From Micavibrio sp. UBA6139 (GTDB lineage: Bacteria > Pseudomonadota > Alphaproteobacteria > Micavibrionales > Micavibrionaceae): 64,000 nucleotides of DNA. Below, piece by piece: positions 7,340 to 16,145 of this stretch. Location: positions 1 to 64,000 of the forward strand of contig DIVF01000002.1 of NCBI GenBank assembly GCA_002423285.1, written 5' to 3'. The notes under the pieces were generated by a model. The model had not been told where the DNA came from. It worked only from the letters and a program-made list of their open reading frames with translations, and did not search any database. The position numbers and the translations under genes are program-made. Within the stretch, counting starts at the first letter, position 1. The number at the start of each line of letters is the position of its first letter.

Positions 7340-10060
7340 ATGATTCAGAGTATCCAGCTTGGCAACGGCGTCACCGTCATCTGCGAAAACCGTCCAAAAA
7401 CCGGAAAAGTGACAATGCAAATTGCCCTGCGCAATGGTGCGGCACAAGAAGCATTTGAACAGGCAGGCCTGACCAATCTGGCGCAGGAAATTTGCTGGGG
7501 CGGGTCGAAGACGCGTTCGCGCGATGACATTGCCGATGCAATTGAATCTTTGGGTGGGTCTTATAGCAGTGATGCGGGACGCGGCCAGACATGGTTCGCG
7601 GCCCAATCACTGGCACGCGACACTGCGGCCGTCTTCACCATTGTTGCGGATGCCATCCGCAACCCGGCCTTTGATCCGGAAGAAATTGAAATCACCAAAG
7701 AACAAATCAAAACCGGCATCGAACAGCGCGATCAAAAGGCCAGCGCACTGGCCAGCAAAAGCCTGATGGAGGCCGCCTTCGCAGGTCAACCTGCGGGAAA
7801 CCATCCACACGGCACGCAAGACGGCATTGATTCCTTCACCCCCACCCAAATCCGCGACCGTCATGCGGAATTACTGGCGCACCCGGAAGACATTATTATC
7901 TCCTTCGCTGGCGACATTGATATGGCGACGGCGCAAGCACTGGGGAACGCGACCTTTGGCGACTTGAAGGGCCAAGGCAGCGCAGCCAATCCGCCTCTGG
8001 AATTTAAGGGCGGGGATATTCGTATCCCACAAAATAACGAACAATTGAATATCTCCTTTGGTTTTGCAGCCCCTGCAGCAACAGACACCAAACGCTTCCA
8101 CATGAACCTTTTGGAAGAATTATTGGCCGGTGGGATGTCATCGCCACTGTTCCAGGAAATTCGTGAAAAACGCGGTCTGGTTTATTCAGTCGGGGCCAGC
8201 TTTGTTCCCTTGCGCGCGAACGGAATTTTTTCTGTTACGGCCGGCACCGGTCGCGGTAATGCGCGTGAGTTGCTGTCTACGACATTTGCGCTGCTGGGTG
8301 ATCTGGCCCGCACCGGGTTTACGCAAGAACAAATGGATAAGGCGTGTGAACGCATTATCCGCGGACTGAAAGGATCACTGGAAAGCGACTTCATGGCGGC
8401 ACGTAATAACAGCGCACAAGTCGTGACTCATGGCCGTTTGATTTCACTGGATGAATATGAAGAATCCTTGCGTAAAGTCACCTCCGCCGATGTGCAAAAT
8501 GCGATTGGTGACCTCTTGCGCAGTGGCACCTATGCCCTTGGTGCGGTTGGCCCACAAGACAACATGCCTGATGAAGCCGAAATCAAGGCAATGATGGCAG
8601 AACAGGCCAAAACACTGACCCCGCCGGCACAAAACATTGCAACAAGCACTACAACCACAGCCGTACAACAAGACAACGCCCCGCAAACCGATATTGCCGA
8701 ACCAAAAGTCACCACGCTGAAAAACGGCATGAAAGTCGTGACAGCAGAACGCCCAGGCAGCTTGGCTTGCGGCGCGTGGGTAGGGGCCGGTTCCGATCAT
8801 GAAACACCGGAACTCAGCGGTGCCACGCACATGAACGAACATATGATGTTCAAGGGCACGCCGTCTTATGGTCCGAGCCAGATCGACCGCATCATTGAAT
8901 CTTCACTAGGCGGTGGTTTGAACGCCTATACCAGCAACGACAAAACCGCCTATTATTTTTACAACTTGCTGCCGCGCGACATCGAACAAATTGTCGATAT
9001 CTGCGGCGAGATGGTGTTTCAAGCCAATCTGGACCACAACGAATATGATGGTCATGTCACCACAAATACCGATGGGACAACCACCAAAAACAAAGGCGAG
9101 CGCGATGTCGTTTTGGAAGAAATCAAACGCGCCAATGATAATATTAGTAGCCGCATGTGGGGTTTGTTGAATAAGACAGCCTATGGCGATCAACCACATG
9201 CCCGCGCCGTTTTGGGCACCGAACAAACCTTACGCGCGATGAGTGTTGATATGCTGGCCGCTTACCGCGATGCGTATTACACACCCAATAACGTCGTCTT
9301 CAGCGCAGCAGGGCCTGTGAAGCATGAAGATTTTGTGGCCCTTATTGAACGCAAATTCGGATCAATGCCATCGGTTCCCTTTGCCCCGCTGCCCGAACAA
9401 AAGGCCGGGGGTGGCGTTGCCTATGAAGAGATGGAATCGGCACAGCTGTGCCAAATATCACTGGCCATGAAGGGTGTCTCTGAAATTCACCCCGATCATG
9501 AAGCCTATGAAGCCTTGGGCGCGGTTCTGGCCGGGGGCGGGTCATCGCGCCTTTATAAAATCTTCGTCAACCAGACATCGCTGACCAACAACGTTGGTGC
9601 CGGGGCGATTTCCTATCAGCATTGCGGCCAATTCGGCGTTTTCCTCAGCACCCGTGCAGATCGCACCAAGGAAGCCGTTCAAACCATTTACAATGAACTG
9701 CGCGCCGTTACCAAAAACCTGACCAATGCCGAACTGAATAAAGTAAAGGCACAGATGGAAATGGATGCGCTGAGCAGCATCGAAACCAACAATGATGCCT
9801 GTGACACATATGGCCAAGATGTTCTGGCCCGTGGCAAGGTTGAAACCACGGCTGAAATCTGCGCCCGCATTCAAAAACTAACGCTGTCGGACATCAAACG
9901 CGTGGCCAAGGATATTCTGGCCGCCGACCCGGCCTTTGTCGGGGTAGTCCCGCAAGGCACCGACCGCTCCTTGCTGCCCACCCATCAAGAGGTTCTGGCC
10001 TTCCGCGACAGCACCGGGCCAGCGGCCGTAAAAAAAAACAGGCCGCAGCCTGAGATTTAA
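7340..10060 (+). CDS. Two-domain M16 (pitrilysin-family) zinc peptidase with inactive N-half and active C-half
   Basis: Likely processes or degrades peptides; relatives are mitochondrial processing peptidase-like proteases. The 906 residues hold two M16 units. The first (about 1-430) has the fold signature but lacks HxxEH: GLTNLAQEICW (43-53) sits where the zinc motif should be. A Thr/Gln-rich linker (about 430-450) leads to the second unit, where HMNEH (497-501) and ERDVVLEE (E593/E594) supply zinc ligands. A 15-20-residue insertion rich in Thr/Lys/Gly lies just before that Glu. In pitrilysin/insulysin-type enzymes the active half is N-terminal, so the order here is reversed, as if an MPP-alpha-like unit were fused in front of a beta-like unit. 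No signal peptide is evident. Confidence 0.88.
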   Translation: MIQSIQLGNGVTVICENRPKTGKVTMQIALRNGAAQEAFEQAGLTNLAQEICWGGSKTRSRDDIADAIESLGGSYSSDAGRGQTWFAAQSLARDTAAVFTIVADAIRNPAFDPEEIEITKEQIKTGIEQRDQKASALASKSLMEAAFAGQPAGNHPHGTQDGIDSFTPTQIRDRHAELLAHPEDIIISFAGDIDMATAQALGNATFGDLKGQGSAANPPLEFKGGDIRIPQNNEQLNISFGFAAPAATDTKRFHMNLLEELLAGGMSSPLFQEIREKRGLVYSVGASFVPLRANGIFSVTAGTGRGNARELLSTTFALLGDLARTGFTQEQMDKACERIIRGLKGSLESDFMAARNNSAQVVTHGRLISLDEYEESLRKVTSADVQNAIGDLLRSGTYALGAVGPQDNMPDEAEIKAMMAEQAKTLTPPAQNIATSTTTTAVQQDNAPQTDIAEPKVTTLKNGMKVVTAERPGSLACGAWVGAGSDHETPELSGATHMNEHMMFKGTPSYGPSQIDRIIESSLGGGLNAYTSNDKTAYYFYNLLPRDIEQIVDICGEMVFQANLDHNEYDGHVTTNTDGTTTKNKGERDVVLEEIKRANDNISSRMWGLLNKTAYGDQPHARAVLGTEQTLRAMSVDMLAAYRDAYYTPNNVVFSAAGPVKHEDFVALIERKFGSMPSVPFAPLPEQKAGGGVAYEEMESAQLCQISLAMKGVSEIHPDHEAYEALGAVLAGGGSSRLYKIFVNQTSLTNNVGAGAISYQHCGQFGVFLSTRADRTKEAVQTIYNELRAVTKNLTNAELNKVKAQMEMDALSSIETNNDACDTYGQDVLARGKVETTAEICARIQKLTLSDIKRVAKDILAADPAFVGVVPQGTDRSLLPTHQEVLAFRDSTGPAAVKKNRPQPEI

Positions 10061-10092
10061 AAATCTGAAAGCTAAAGAATAGACAGGGTTTT

Positions 10093-10114
10093 GAGGGGGG
10101 CAATTGCCCCCCTC
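10093..10114. repeat. GGGGGG/CCCCCC palindrome, dispersed family (copy 2)
   Basis: Perfect 22-base palindrome (gaggggggc, centre aatt, gcccccctc) followed by a pyrimidine-rich ccccattc stretch. It lies 32 bases after the M16 peptidase stop, and no other terminator is seen there. Confidence 0.75.
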
Positions 10115-10213
10115 GCCCCATTCAGATTCCCCACCTTCGCAGCCCCACCCCTCATTCTTTAAAAAAAGCTGAAATGTGTTCCCTTATGGCGGTTGATTCG
10201 CTAAGACAGGGCC

Positions 10214-11110
10214 ATGGAAGACTCTGCATCCAACATTACGGAAACTCAATCTGATTCCCGCGTACAGGACTATATCGCCCTGCTGAAACCGCGGGTGATG
10301 AGCCTTGTCGTCTTTACAGGTCTGGCGGGCATGTGGGTTGCGCCGGGCTTTTCCGACATGCATCCATTCCTGATTTTTGTCGCGGTTCTGTCACTGGCTA
10401 TTGGTGCCGGGGCAGCGGGTGCGGCCAATATGTGGTATGACCGCGATATTGATGCGGTGATGAAACGCACCGCCGGACGTCCCTTGCCATTGGGCAAGAT
10501 GACCGCCAATGACGCGCTGAGCTTCGCCATGATTTTATCCGTCCTGTCGGTGATGACGATGGGTGTGGCGCTCAACTGGGTTGCTGCTGGTATTCTCGCT
10601 TTTGCCAGCTTCTTTTATATTGTGATTTATACGATGTGGCTGAAACGCCGCACACCGCAAAACATTGTCATTGGCGGTGCCGCCGGGGCCTTCCCGCCGA
10701 TGGTAGGCTGGGCCGCGGTCACAGGCGATGTTGGCATTGAAGCCATTATCCTGTTCGCGATTATCTTCTTCTGGACACCGCCGCATTTCTGGGCGTTGTC
10801 GTTATTCGCCAATGAGGATTACAAACGCGCCAAGATCCCGATGATGACGGTTGTGGCCGGGGCGAAAAAAACAAAAATCCAGATGCTGGCTTATGCCATT
10901 ATTTTGCTGCCGATTACCATCCTGCCGAGCATCTTGGGCTTTGCTGGCTGGGGTTATGGCGTTGTGGCCGCAATCCTCAGCCTGTTCTTTATCTTCACCT
11001 CGATCCGCGTTCTTTACAGCGATGATTTGAAGAATGCGCGGTTGATGTTTGGCTATTCCATTTTCTATCTCTTCGCGCTGTTCTTGGCGTTGATGATTAA
11101 CGGAGGATAA
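10214..11110 (+). CDS. ctaB: Protoheme IX farnesyltransferase (heme O synthase)
   Basis: Membrane UbiA-family prenyltransferase that adds farnesyl to heme b, making heme O, the precursor of the heme a used by CtaD. The 298 residues have multiple membrane helices. The prenyl-diphosphate motif is seen as NMWYDRDIDAVMKRT, with the second Asp region at ANEDYKRAKIPMM. It opens the oxidase assembly operon ctaB-ctaF-like-SDR-ctaG-ctaE-DUF983-surf1. Its last codons (ggaggataa) double as the Shine-Dalgarno of the next small gene. Confidence 0.96.
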   Translation: MEDSASNITETQSDSRVQDYIALLKPRVMSLVVFTGLAGMWVAPGFSDMHPFLIFVAVLSLAIGAGAAGAANMWYDRDIDAVMKRTAGRPLPLGKMTANDALSFAMILSVLSVMTMGVALNWVAAGILAFASFFYIVIYTMWLKRRTPQNIVIGGAAGAFPPMVGWAAVTGDVGIEAIILFAIIFFWTPPHFWALSLFANEDYKRAKIPMMTVVAGAKKTKIQMLAYAIILLPITILPSILGFAGWGYGVVAAILSLFFIFTSIRVLYSDDLKNARLMFGYSIFYLFALFLALMINGG

Positions 11111-11114
11111 TTCC

Positions 11115-11231
11115 ATGCCCCTATCCGAACTGCATAAGAAAAAACGCTTGAAAAATCTGGCCGTTCTGGCGGCAATCACCGCCTGGGGCGTGTTGATCTT
11201 TTATGTGGCTGTGATCCGCACAGGGATGTAA
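11115..11231 (+). CDS. Small CtaF/CoxF-like membrane peptide (38 aa)
   Basis: A 38-codon gene starting 4 bases after ctaB, with the strong Shine-Dalgarno ggagg embedded in the ctaB end. The product begins with a basic segment (HKKKRLKN) followed by one hydrophobic helix, LAVLAAITAWGVLIFYVAVI, so it is a single-pass peptide. Alphaproteobacterial oxidase operons commonly carry a tiny unassigned membrane protein between ctaB and ctaG; position and shape match that. Function is unproven, probably oxidase assembly. Confidence 0.7.
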   Translation: MPLSELHKKKRLKNLAVLAAITAWGVLIFYVAVIRTGM

Positions 11232-11236
11232 GGCCC

Positions 11237-12004
11237 ATGTCCGCAAAAACAATTCTGATCACCGGGGTAACAGGTGGCTTTGGGGCCGCTATGGCGCGTA
11301 AATTTGGCGCGGCCGGGTGGAACCTGATTTTGCAAGGCCGCAACGCCGACCGCCTGAACGCCATCATCGACACCATTTCCGGCGCACAGTCCATCACCCC
11401 GATTTTATTTGATATGCGTGATGATGCAGCAATGCGCACCGCATTTGAAAAACTCCCCGCCCTTGATGTTCTGGTCAACAATGCCGGGTTGGCGCTTGGC
11501 CTTGAACCGGCACAACGCGCAGACCTCAATGACTGGGACGAAATGATTGCGACCAATATCCGCAGCCTGACCCATATCACGCGTCTGGCCCTGCCCAATA
11601 TGGTCGAACGTGCAACCGGGCATATCATCAATATTGGATCAGTGGCTGGAACCTACCCCTATGCAGGCGGGAATGTCTATGGTGCGACCAAGGCCTTCGT
11701 GCATCAGTTTTCATTGAATTTACGCGCTGATTTACATGGCACTGGCGTGCGCGTCACCAATATCGAACCCGGTCTGGCCGAAACCAATTTTTCCCGCACC
11801 CGGTTTAAAGGCGACGCAGAAAAAGCCAGTTCCGTTTACACAGGCACCGAACCCTTAACGGGCGATGATATCGCCGAAGCGGTATTCTGGACCGCGACCT
11901 TGCCCGCCCATATGAATATCAACACCATGGAAATCATGCCGACCGGACAATCTTTCGCCGGAATGCAGGTCCATCGCCGCCCAGTGGAGGGAACAAAGAC
12001 ATGA
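11237..12004 (+). CDS. Short-chain dehydrogenase/reductase (classical SDR, YdfG-like)
   Basis: NAD(P)-dependent oxidoreductase; the substrate cannot be inferred. It has 255 residues. The dinucleotide motif TGVTGGFG is at the N-terminus, NNAG follows the fourth strand (VLVNNAGLALG), and the catalytic set is Ser in NIGSVAGTY plus YGATK. The sequence most resembles the YdfG/3-hydroxy-acid dehydrogenase group. It starts 5 bases after the small membrane gene and its stop overlaps the ctaG start as ATGA, so it is translationally coupled inside the oxidase assembly operon, an unusual place for an SDR. Confidence 0.9.
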   Translation: MSAKTILITGVTGGFGAAMARKFGAAGWNLILQGRNADRLNAIIDTISGAQSITPILFDMRDDAAMRTAFEKLPALDVLVNNAGLALGLEPAQRADLNDWDEMIATNIRSLTHITRLALPNMVERATGHIINIGSVAGTYPYAGGNVYGATKAFVHQFSLNLRADLHGTGVRVTNIEPGLAETNFSRTRFKGDAEKASSVYTGTEPLTGDDIAEAVFWTATLPAHMNINTMEIMPTGQSFAGMQVHRRPVEGTKT

Positions 12005-12651
12005 ACCCAGATGATTTACGGGCCAAAAACCGCCGCTTGATGAGCATTGTCATGATTGCCGTGGCGGTGATGCTGGCCATGTCCTTCGCCGCCGTGCCGC
12101 TTTATAAAGTCTTTTGCCAAGTGACTGGTTTTGGCGGCACCACCCAGATGTCCAGCACCGCGCCCGATGAAAAAGACATTCTGGAACGCAAAGTCACCAT
12201 CAAATTCAACGCCGATACAGGCCGCCATTTAGCGTGGAAATTCCAGTCCGACCAGCGCCAAATCGATGTGAAACTGGGACAAAAAGGCCTGATTTCCTTC
12301 TCAGCCGAAAATAAAGACCGGGTTCCGGTCACGGCTGTGGCGGTTTACAACGTCAGCCCCCCGAAGGCGGGGAAGTATTTTCACAAGATTTCCTGCTTCT
12401 GTTTCGGGGAACAATCGTTAAATCCGGGCGAAAAAGCCACCTATCCGGTCGTTTTCTTCGTCGATCCGTCCATGGATCAAGACCCCAACATGGCCGATGT
12501 CACGACCATCACCCTGTCCTACATCTTTTATGGCGCGGAAACACCCGAGCTTGAAACAGCTATGGAAAATTTCAACGCAGCCGGGATCGCCGCCAACATC
12601 CCTGATCCCGCCACGTCAGGAACAGTTGCCTTACCGCCAGAAAAACAGTAA
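12001..12651 (+). CDS. ctaG: Cytochrome c oxidase assembly protein CtaG (Cox11)
   Basis: Periplasmic copper chaperone, anchored by one N-terminal helix, that delivers Cu to the CuB site of CtaD. The 216 residues have the membrane anchor at about 14-34, a conserved Cys at 39 (KVFCQVTGFGG) and the copper motif CFCF at 132-135, followed by NPGEKATYPVVFFVDP. It overlaps the SDR gene by 4 bases. ctaE follows 39 bases downstream. Confidence 0.96.
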   Translation: MNPDDLRAKNRRLMSIVMIAVAVMLAMSFAAVPLYKVFCQVTGFGGTTQMSSTAPDEKDILERKVTIKFNADTGRHLAWKFQSDQRQIDVKLGQKGLISFSAENKDRVPVTAVAVYNVSPPKAGKYFHKISCFCFGEQSLNPGEKATYPVVFFVDPSMDQDPNMADVTTITLSYIFYGAETPELETAMENFNAAGIAANIPDPATSGTVALPPEKQ

Positions 12652-12690
12652 AAACAAACCGTTATAGTAACCTTCAAGGAAGATCCCAGC

Positions 12691-13599
12691 ATGTCCAGCC
12701 ACGACATTCATTCTGCCGGTCCGCAATATTCGTCCTCCGGCCACCCGCACCCTTATCACCTCGTCCGCCCCAGCGCATGGCCACTGGTCGGTGCGTTGTC
12801 TGCGGGTCTGCTGGCAACGGGTATGGTCATGTTTATGCATGACGCAAAAATCGGCGGCATCGCCGTTGGCTATAGCGGCATCATCCTCGGCCTGATGGCT
12901 GTCGTTGCGACCATGTTCTTGTGGTGGAAAGACGTCATCCACGAAGCGGTTGTTGAAAAGGCACATAGCCCGATCGCTCAGATCGGCCTGCGTTATGGCA
13001 TGGCCCTGTTCATCGCATCGGAAGTCATGTTCTTCGTTGCGTTCTTCTGGGCGTTCTTTGATTCCGCGCTGTTTGCCGGTGAAGCGGGCCAATATCTGCG
13101 CACCGCCTATACACAAGGCATGTGGCCACCAGCGGGCATCGTGGTTGTTCCCCCGTTTGAATTGCCCTTGCTGATGACCATGATTTTGCTGTTGTCCGGC
13201 TGCGCCGCGACATGGGCCCACCATGCGATTTTAGAAAACAAAAACCCGGAAACAATCAAGGCACTGGGTGTCACGGTTGGTTTGGGCGTGATCTTTCTGG
13301 GCTTTCAGATCTATGAATATGCACACACGCATTTCGGCTTCACAGACGGCATTTATGCCTCGACCTTCTACATGGCAACCGGTTTCCACGGTTTCCACGT
13401 CTTTGTTGGTACGGTGTTCCTGGCGGTCTGCCTGATCCGCGCCAAGAAAAAACACTTCACCGCAGAACGCCATTTCGGCTTCGAAGCTGCCGCCTGGTAC
13501 TGGCACTTCGTTGACGTTGTCTGGCTGTTCCTGTTCATCGCTATTTACTGGTGGGGCGGTACAATTGGGACATCTGTTCCGGTTCTGCCTGTACCATAA
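12691..13599 (+). CDS. ctaE: Cytochrome c oxidase subunit III
   Basis: Core membrane subunit of the aa3 oxidase; it stabilises proton uptake but carries no metal. It has 302 residues and seven predicted helices. Typical family segments are HPYHLVRPSAWPL at the N-terminus, EVMFFVAFFWAFFDSAL (contains the conserved Glu) and FGFEAAAWYWHFVDVVWLF near the end. A Shine-Dalgarno (caagga) precedes the ATG. Confidence 0.97.
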   Translation: MSSHDIHSAGPQYSSSGHPHPYHLVRPSAWPLVGALSAGLLATGMVMFMHDAKIGGIAVGYSGIILGLMAVVATMFLWWKDVIHEAVVEKAHSPIAQIGLRYGMALFIASEVMFFVAFFWAFFDSALFAGEAGQYLRTAYTQGMWPPAGIVVVPPFELPLLMTMILLLSGCAATWAHHAILENKNPETIKALGVTVGLGVIFLGFQIYEYAHTHFGFTDGIYASTFYMATGFHGFHVFVGTVFLAVCLIRAKKKHFTAERHFGFEAAAWYWHFVDVVWLFLFIAIYWWGGTIGTSVPVLPVP

Positions 13600-13607
13600 G
13601 AGACATC

Positions 13608-13970
13608 ATGAAATTTAAAAATCCCGCCCTTGCCAACGCGCTTATGCAGAAATGCCCGCGCTGTGGCAAGGGCGAACTGTTTAAGCGCGGCTTCACACTG
13701 GATGTCTGCGATGTGTGCGATTCCTGCGGACTGGCCTTGGGCCGCAATGACAGTGCCGATGGCCCCGCTGTTTTCTTAATTTTCTTTCTTGGGTTTTTGC
13801 TGGTCCCGATGGCCTTGATGGTTGAGGCGGCATTTTCACCTCCGCCATGGGTTCATGCGCTGATCTGGATTCCCTTGGCCTTTGGCATTACGCTGGGCCT
13901 CATGCGCCCGATCAAGGCCGCTGTCATTACGTTACAATTTAAACACCGGGCCAGTGACTGGGACTCATGA
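13608..13970 (+). CDS. DUF983-family membrane protein
   Basis: The 120-residue product has an N-terminal four-Cys zinc-ribbon-like segment (CPRCGKGELF..CDVCDSCG) and two membrane helices (FLIFFLGFLLVPMALMVEA and a second near WVHALIWIPLAFGI). DUF983 genes are regularly found between ctaE and surf1 in alphaproteobacteria, implying a role in oxidase assembly; the function is not established. The ATG at 13608, 8 bases after ctaE, was chosen over an in-frame upstream start inside ctaE. The stop overlaps the surf1 start as ATGA. Confidence 0.9.
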   Translation: MKFKNPALANALMQKCPRCGKGELFKRGFTLDVCDVCDSCGLALGRNDSADGPAVFLIFFLGFLLVPMALMVEAAFSPPPWVHALIWIPLAFGITLGLMRPIKAAVITLQFKHRASDWDS

Positions 13971-14680
13971 AACAAAAACTTCCACTTTGGGCAACATTCT
14001 TTACGCTGATCGGCCTGATCATTTTATGCAGCCTTGGCGCATGGCAGATCAAGCGCCTGCATTGGAAAGAAACGCTGCTGGCCAATATTGAAGCGGCCTA
14101 TCAAACGGACCCTGAGAAGAACCCGCAGACCAACGCTACATTGCGCAACGCCGCACTGAAAAACACGCCGATCATCCATGGTAAAATATCCGGACATTTC
14201 ACGAAGAGCGCGCCCTTACGCAGCGGGCCGCGCCCCATGGATGAAAAGGCCGGCTATCACCTCTATGCCCCGTTTCGCATGTTTGGAGGAGGTTATCTTC
14301 TCGTCAATCGCGGTTGGATACCAGCCGATCAAGACCCCGCTGCCCCCCCGCAAGGTGCGGTCACTTTATATGGTCTTTTCCGGGAAGCCCCGCGCGCCAA
14401 TTTCTTTACCCCACCCAATGATGCGGCCAAAAATTACTGGTACCGCTTTGATGCGGACAGCATTCAAAGCCATTACGGGATAAAATCGCTGGCCCCCTAT
14501 ATTCTTTATGAAGAAAAACAAAATCCGGAATTATCTTCGCAAGGCGTAAAGCCAATTCCGGTTGCACAAAAGCTTGAAATCAATAACAACCATCGCGGCT
14601 ATGCGTTTTTCTGGTTCGCAATGGCCGGGGCGCTTTTGATTATCTATGTGCTGCGGTTTATTGTAACGGCTCGGCGGTAA
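13967..14680 (+). CDS. SURF1-family oxidase assembly protein
   Basis: Inner-membrane protein that helps insert heme a into CtaD. It has 237 residues with a membrane helix near each end (about 7-25 and 213-231) and a periplasmic domain between. Family motifs: GAWQIKRLHWKE after the first helix, LLVNRGWIPADQ in the middle and NNHRGYAFFWFAMAG at the C-terminus. It closes the oxidase operon, and its last 23 bases overlap the convergent Rap1a-like gene. Confidence 0.93.
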   Translation: MKQKLPLWATFFTLIGLIILCSLGAWQIKRLHWKETLLANIEAAYQTDPEKNPQTNATLRNAALKNTPIIHGKISGHFTKSAPLRSGPRPMDEKAGYHLYAPFRMFGGGYLLVNRGWIPADQDPAAPPQGAVTLYGLFREAPRANFFTPPNDAAKNYWYRFDADSIQSHYGIKSLAPYILYEEKQNPELSSQGVKPIPVAQKLEINNNHRGYAFFWFAMAGALLIIYVLRFIVTARR

Positions 14681-15083
14681 TGCCTTGCGCTGCGGACTGG
14701 TAAGTATCTGAACACGGGAACTGCCCCGCCAGAACGCTAGCCACCATTACACCGGCGGGCTGCGTCCCCAGATCAGGGCGATCATTCAGATCAAGACGCA
14801 CCAGATCAACCAGTTGCTGCGCCTTGATCCCCTCATGCCCACAAGCCCGCTGGCCAAAGACAGGAAGGGTTGTGGTCATCGCTTCGGCCACGGCCATGAT
14901 GTAACCATTGCACAGGCCAACATCGGTATCGTATTGACTGTTGCAAAACACCATCAGGGTTTTCCCAGCCATCAATTCCCGTGAAAAACCGTCCTTCGCA
15001 TCCGAAGGCGGCAAAGCGCCGGGCCAGAAAAAGGCGACCAGCGTAACAATGATAAAATGTAGGGCGTGACGAACGGGGTGCAT
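14658..15083 (-). CDS. Rap1a/Tai-like periplasmic protein
   Basis: The 141-residue product has a signal peptide (MHPVRHALHFIIVTLVAFFW) and a short domain with four spaced Cys. Motifs LCNGYIMAVAEAM, QLVDLVRLDL and a terminal ASVLAGQFPC fit the Rap1a/Tai family, which includes immunity proteins against type VI amidase effectors (Tae) but also many proteins of unknown role. No cognate effector or T6SS gene is in the window, so an immunity function is not supported here. The ATG at 15083 was chosen for its signal peptide and the cggag upstream; in-frame starts at 15110 and 15134 also exist. Confidence 0.65.
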   Translation of the reverse strand: MHPVRHALHFIIVTLVAFFWPGALPPSDAKDGFSRELMAGKTLMVFCNSQYDTDVGLCNGYIMAVAEAMTTTLPVFGQRACGHEGIKAQQLVDLVRLDLNDRPDLGTQPAGVMVASVLAGQFPCSDTYQSAAQGITAEPLQ

Positions 15084-15136
15084 CGCTTGTAAACTCCGAT
15101 TGGTCGTCATGATAACCAACACAAGGTAAAACACGA

Positions 15137-16069
15137 ATGGCTGTTTTATTCCGCCCCGTTATTCCTGTTGATAATTCACATTGGATTCCGCAGATGAAGC
15201 GGACGCTGATCCATCACGATCTGCGCATCTGGCCCGATCATGGCAATAAGGCCGACATCACCTATATGGTCGCGTGGAAATTATTCCCCGGCGATGCGCA
15301 TGAATACCCGAATTTAAAGGCGATTTTGTCCTTAAGTGCCGGGGTCAACCAATATGTCGGCCATCCGGAACTCCCCGCCCACGCGCAATTGATCCGCATG
15401 GTGGAGCCGGGCCTGTCACAGGGGATGCGTGAATATGTTTTAAGCTATGCCCTTCGTTTCCATCGCCGCCACGATCATATGAAGGCCCTGTCGGAAGAAT
15501 TACCGTGGGGGAACAGTGTTCCAGCCCTGTCCCATCAACGCAAAATCGGGGTGATGGGCCTTGGGGAAATGGGCATGGCCTGTGTTTCCGCCCTGCAAAG
15601 TTTAGGATTTGCCGTGAATGGGTGGAGCCGCACGCCAAAAGACCTTCCCAGTGTGACCTGCTATGCCGGGCTAGAAGGCTTGGATGATTTTTTAGGCGAC
15701 AGTGAAATCCTCATCTGTCTTTTACCCCTGACACCGGAAACAAAGGGCATCTTAAATAAGGACACCCTTTCAAAGCTGCCGCGCGGAGCCTGCATCATCA
15801 ACGCCGCACGCGGCAAACATCTGGTCGAAGATGATTTGATCCCCCTCCTCGATTCCGGCCAGATCGACCAAGTCGCCTTGGATGTGTTTCAAGAAGAGCC
15901 ATTACCCCTCACCCATCCATTCCGAAAGCACCCGCGCATTCACATGACCCCGCACGTCGCCGCCATCACCATGCCGGAAACGGGTGCTGAGAGCCTAAAA
16001 ACAGCAATCGAACAAATTGAACAAGGAATACGCCCCAAGGGCTGGGTCGATCTCAAACGCGGCTATTAA
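15137..16069 (+). CDS. GhrA-like D-isomer-specific 2-hydroxyacid dehydrogenase (glyoxylate/hydroxypyruvate reductase A)
   Basis: Probably reduces glyoxylate or hydroxypyruvate with NADPH. The 310 residues contain the Rossmann motif GVMGLGEMGMACVSALQ and the catalytic triad of the family: Arg in NAARGKHLVEDD, Glu in DVFQEEPLPLTHP and His in TPHVAAITMP. The HVAAIT form rather than HxGG is typical of the GhrA subgroup. The neighbours do not point to a pathway. A palindromic repeat follows at 16094. Confidence 0.88.
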   Translation: MAVLFRPVIPVDNSHWIPQMKRTLIHHDLRIWPDHGNKADITYMVAWKLFPGDAHEYPNLKAILSLSAGVNQYVGHPELPAHAQLIRMVEPGLSQGMREYVLSYALRFHRRHDHMKALSEELPWGNSVPALSHQRKIGVMGLGEMGMACVSALQSLGFAVNGWSRTPKDLPSVTCYAGLEGLDDFLGDSEILICLLPLTPETKGILNKDTLSKLPRGACIINAARGKHLVEDDLIPLLDSGQIDQVALDVFQEEPLPLTHPFRKHPRIHMTPHVAAITMPETGAESLKTAIEQIEQGIRPKGWVDLKRGY

Positions 16070-16093
16070 AATAAAAGACCATTAGAAAAGGGT

Positions 16094-16114
16094 GAAGGGG
16101 GCGATGCCCCCTTC
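16094..16114. repeat. GGGGG/CCCCC palindrome, dispersed family (copy 3)
   Basis: Stem gaagggggc (16094-16102), loop gat, stem gcccccttc (16106-16114), between two convergent genes. It may serve as a terminator for both. Confidence 0.75.
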
Positions 16115-16145
16115 AAACTACCCCTTACTTATTTCTAACTACAGC

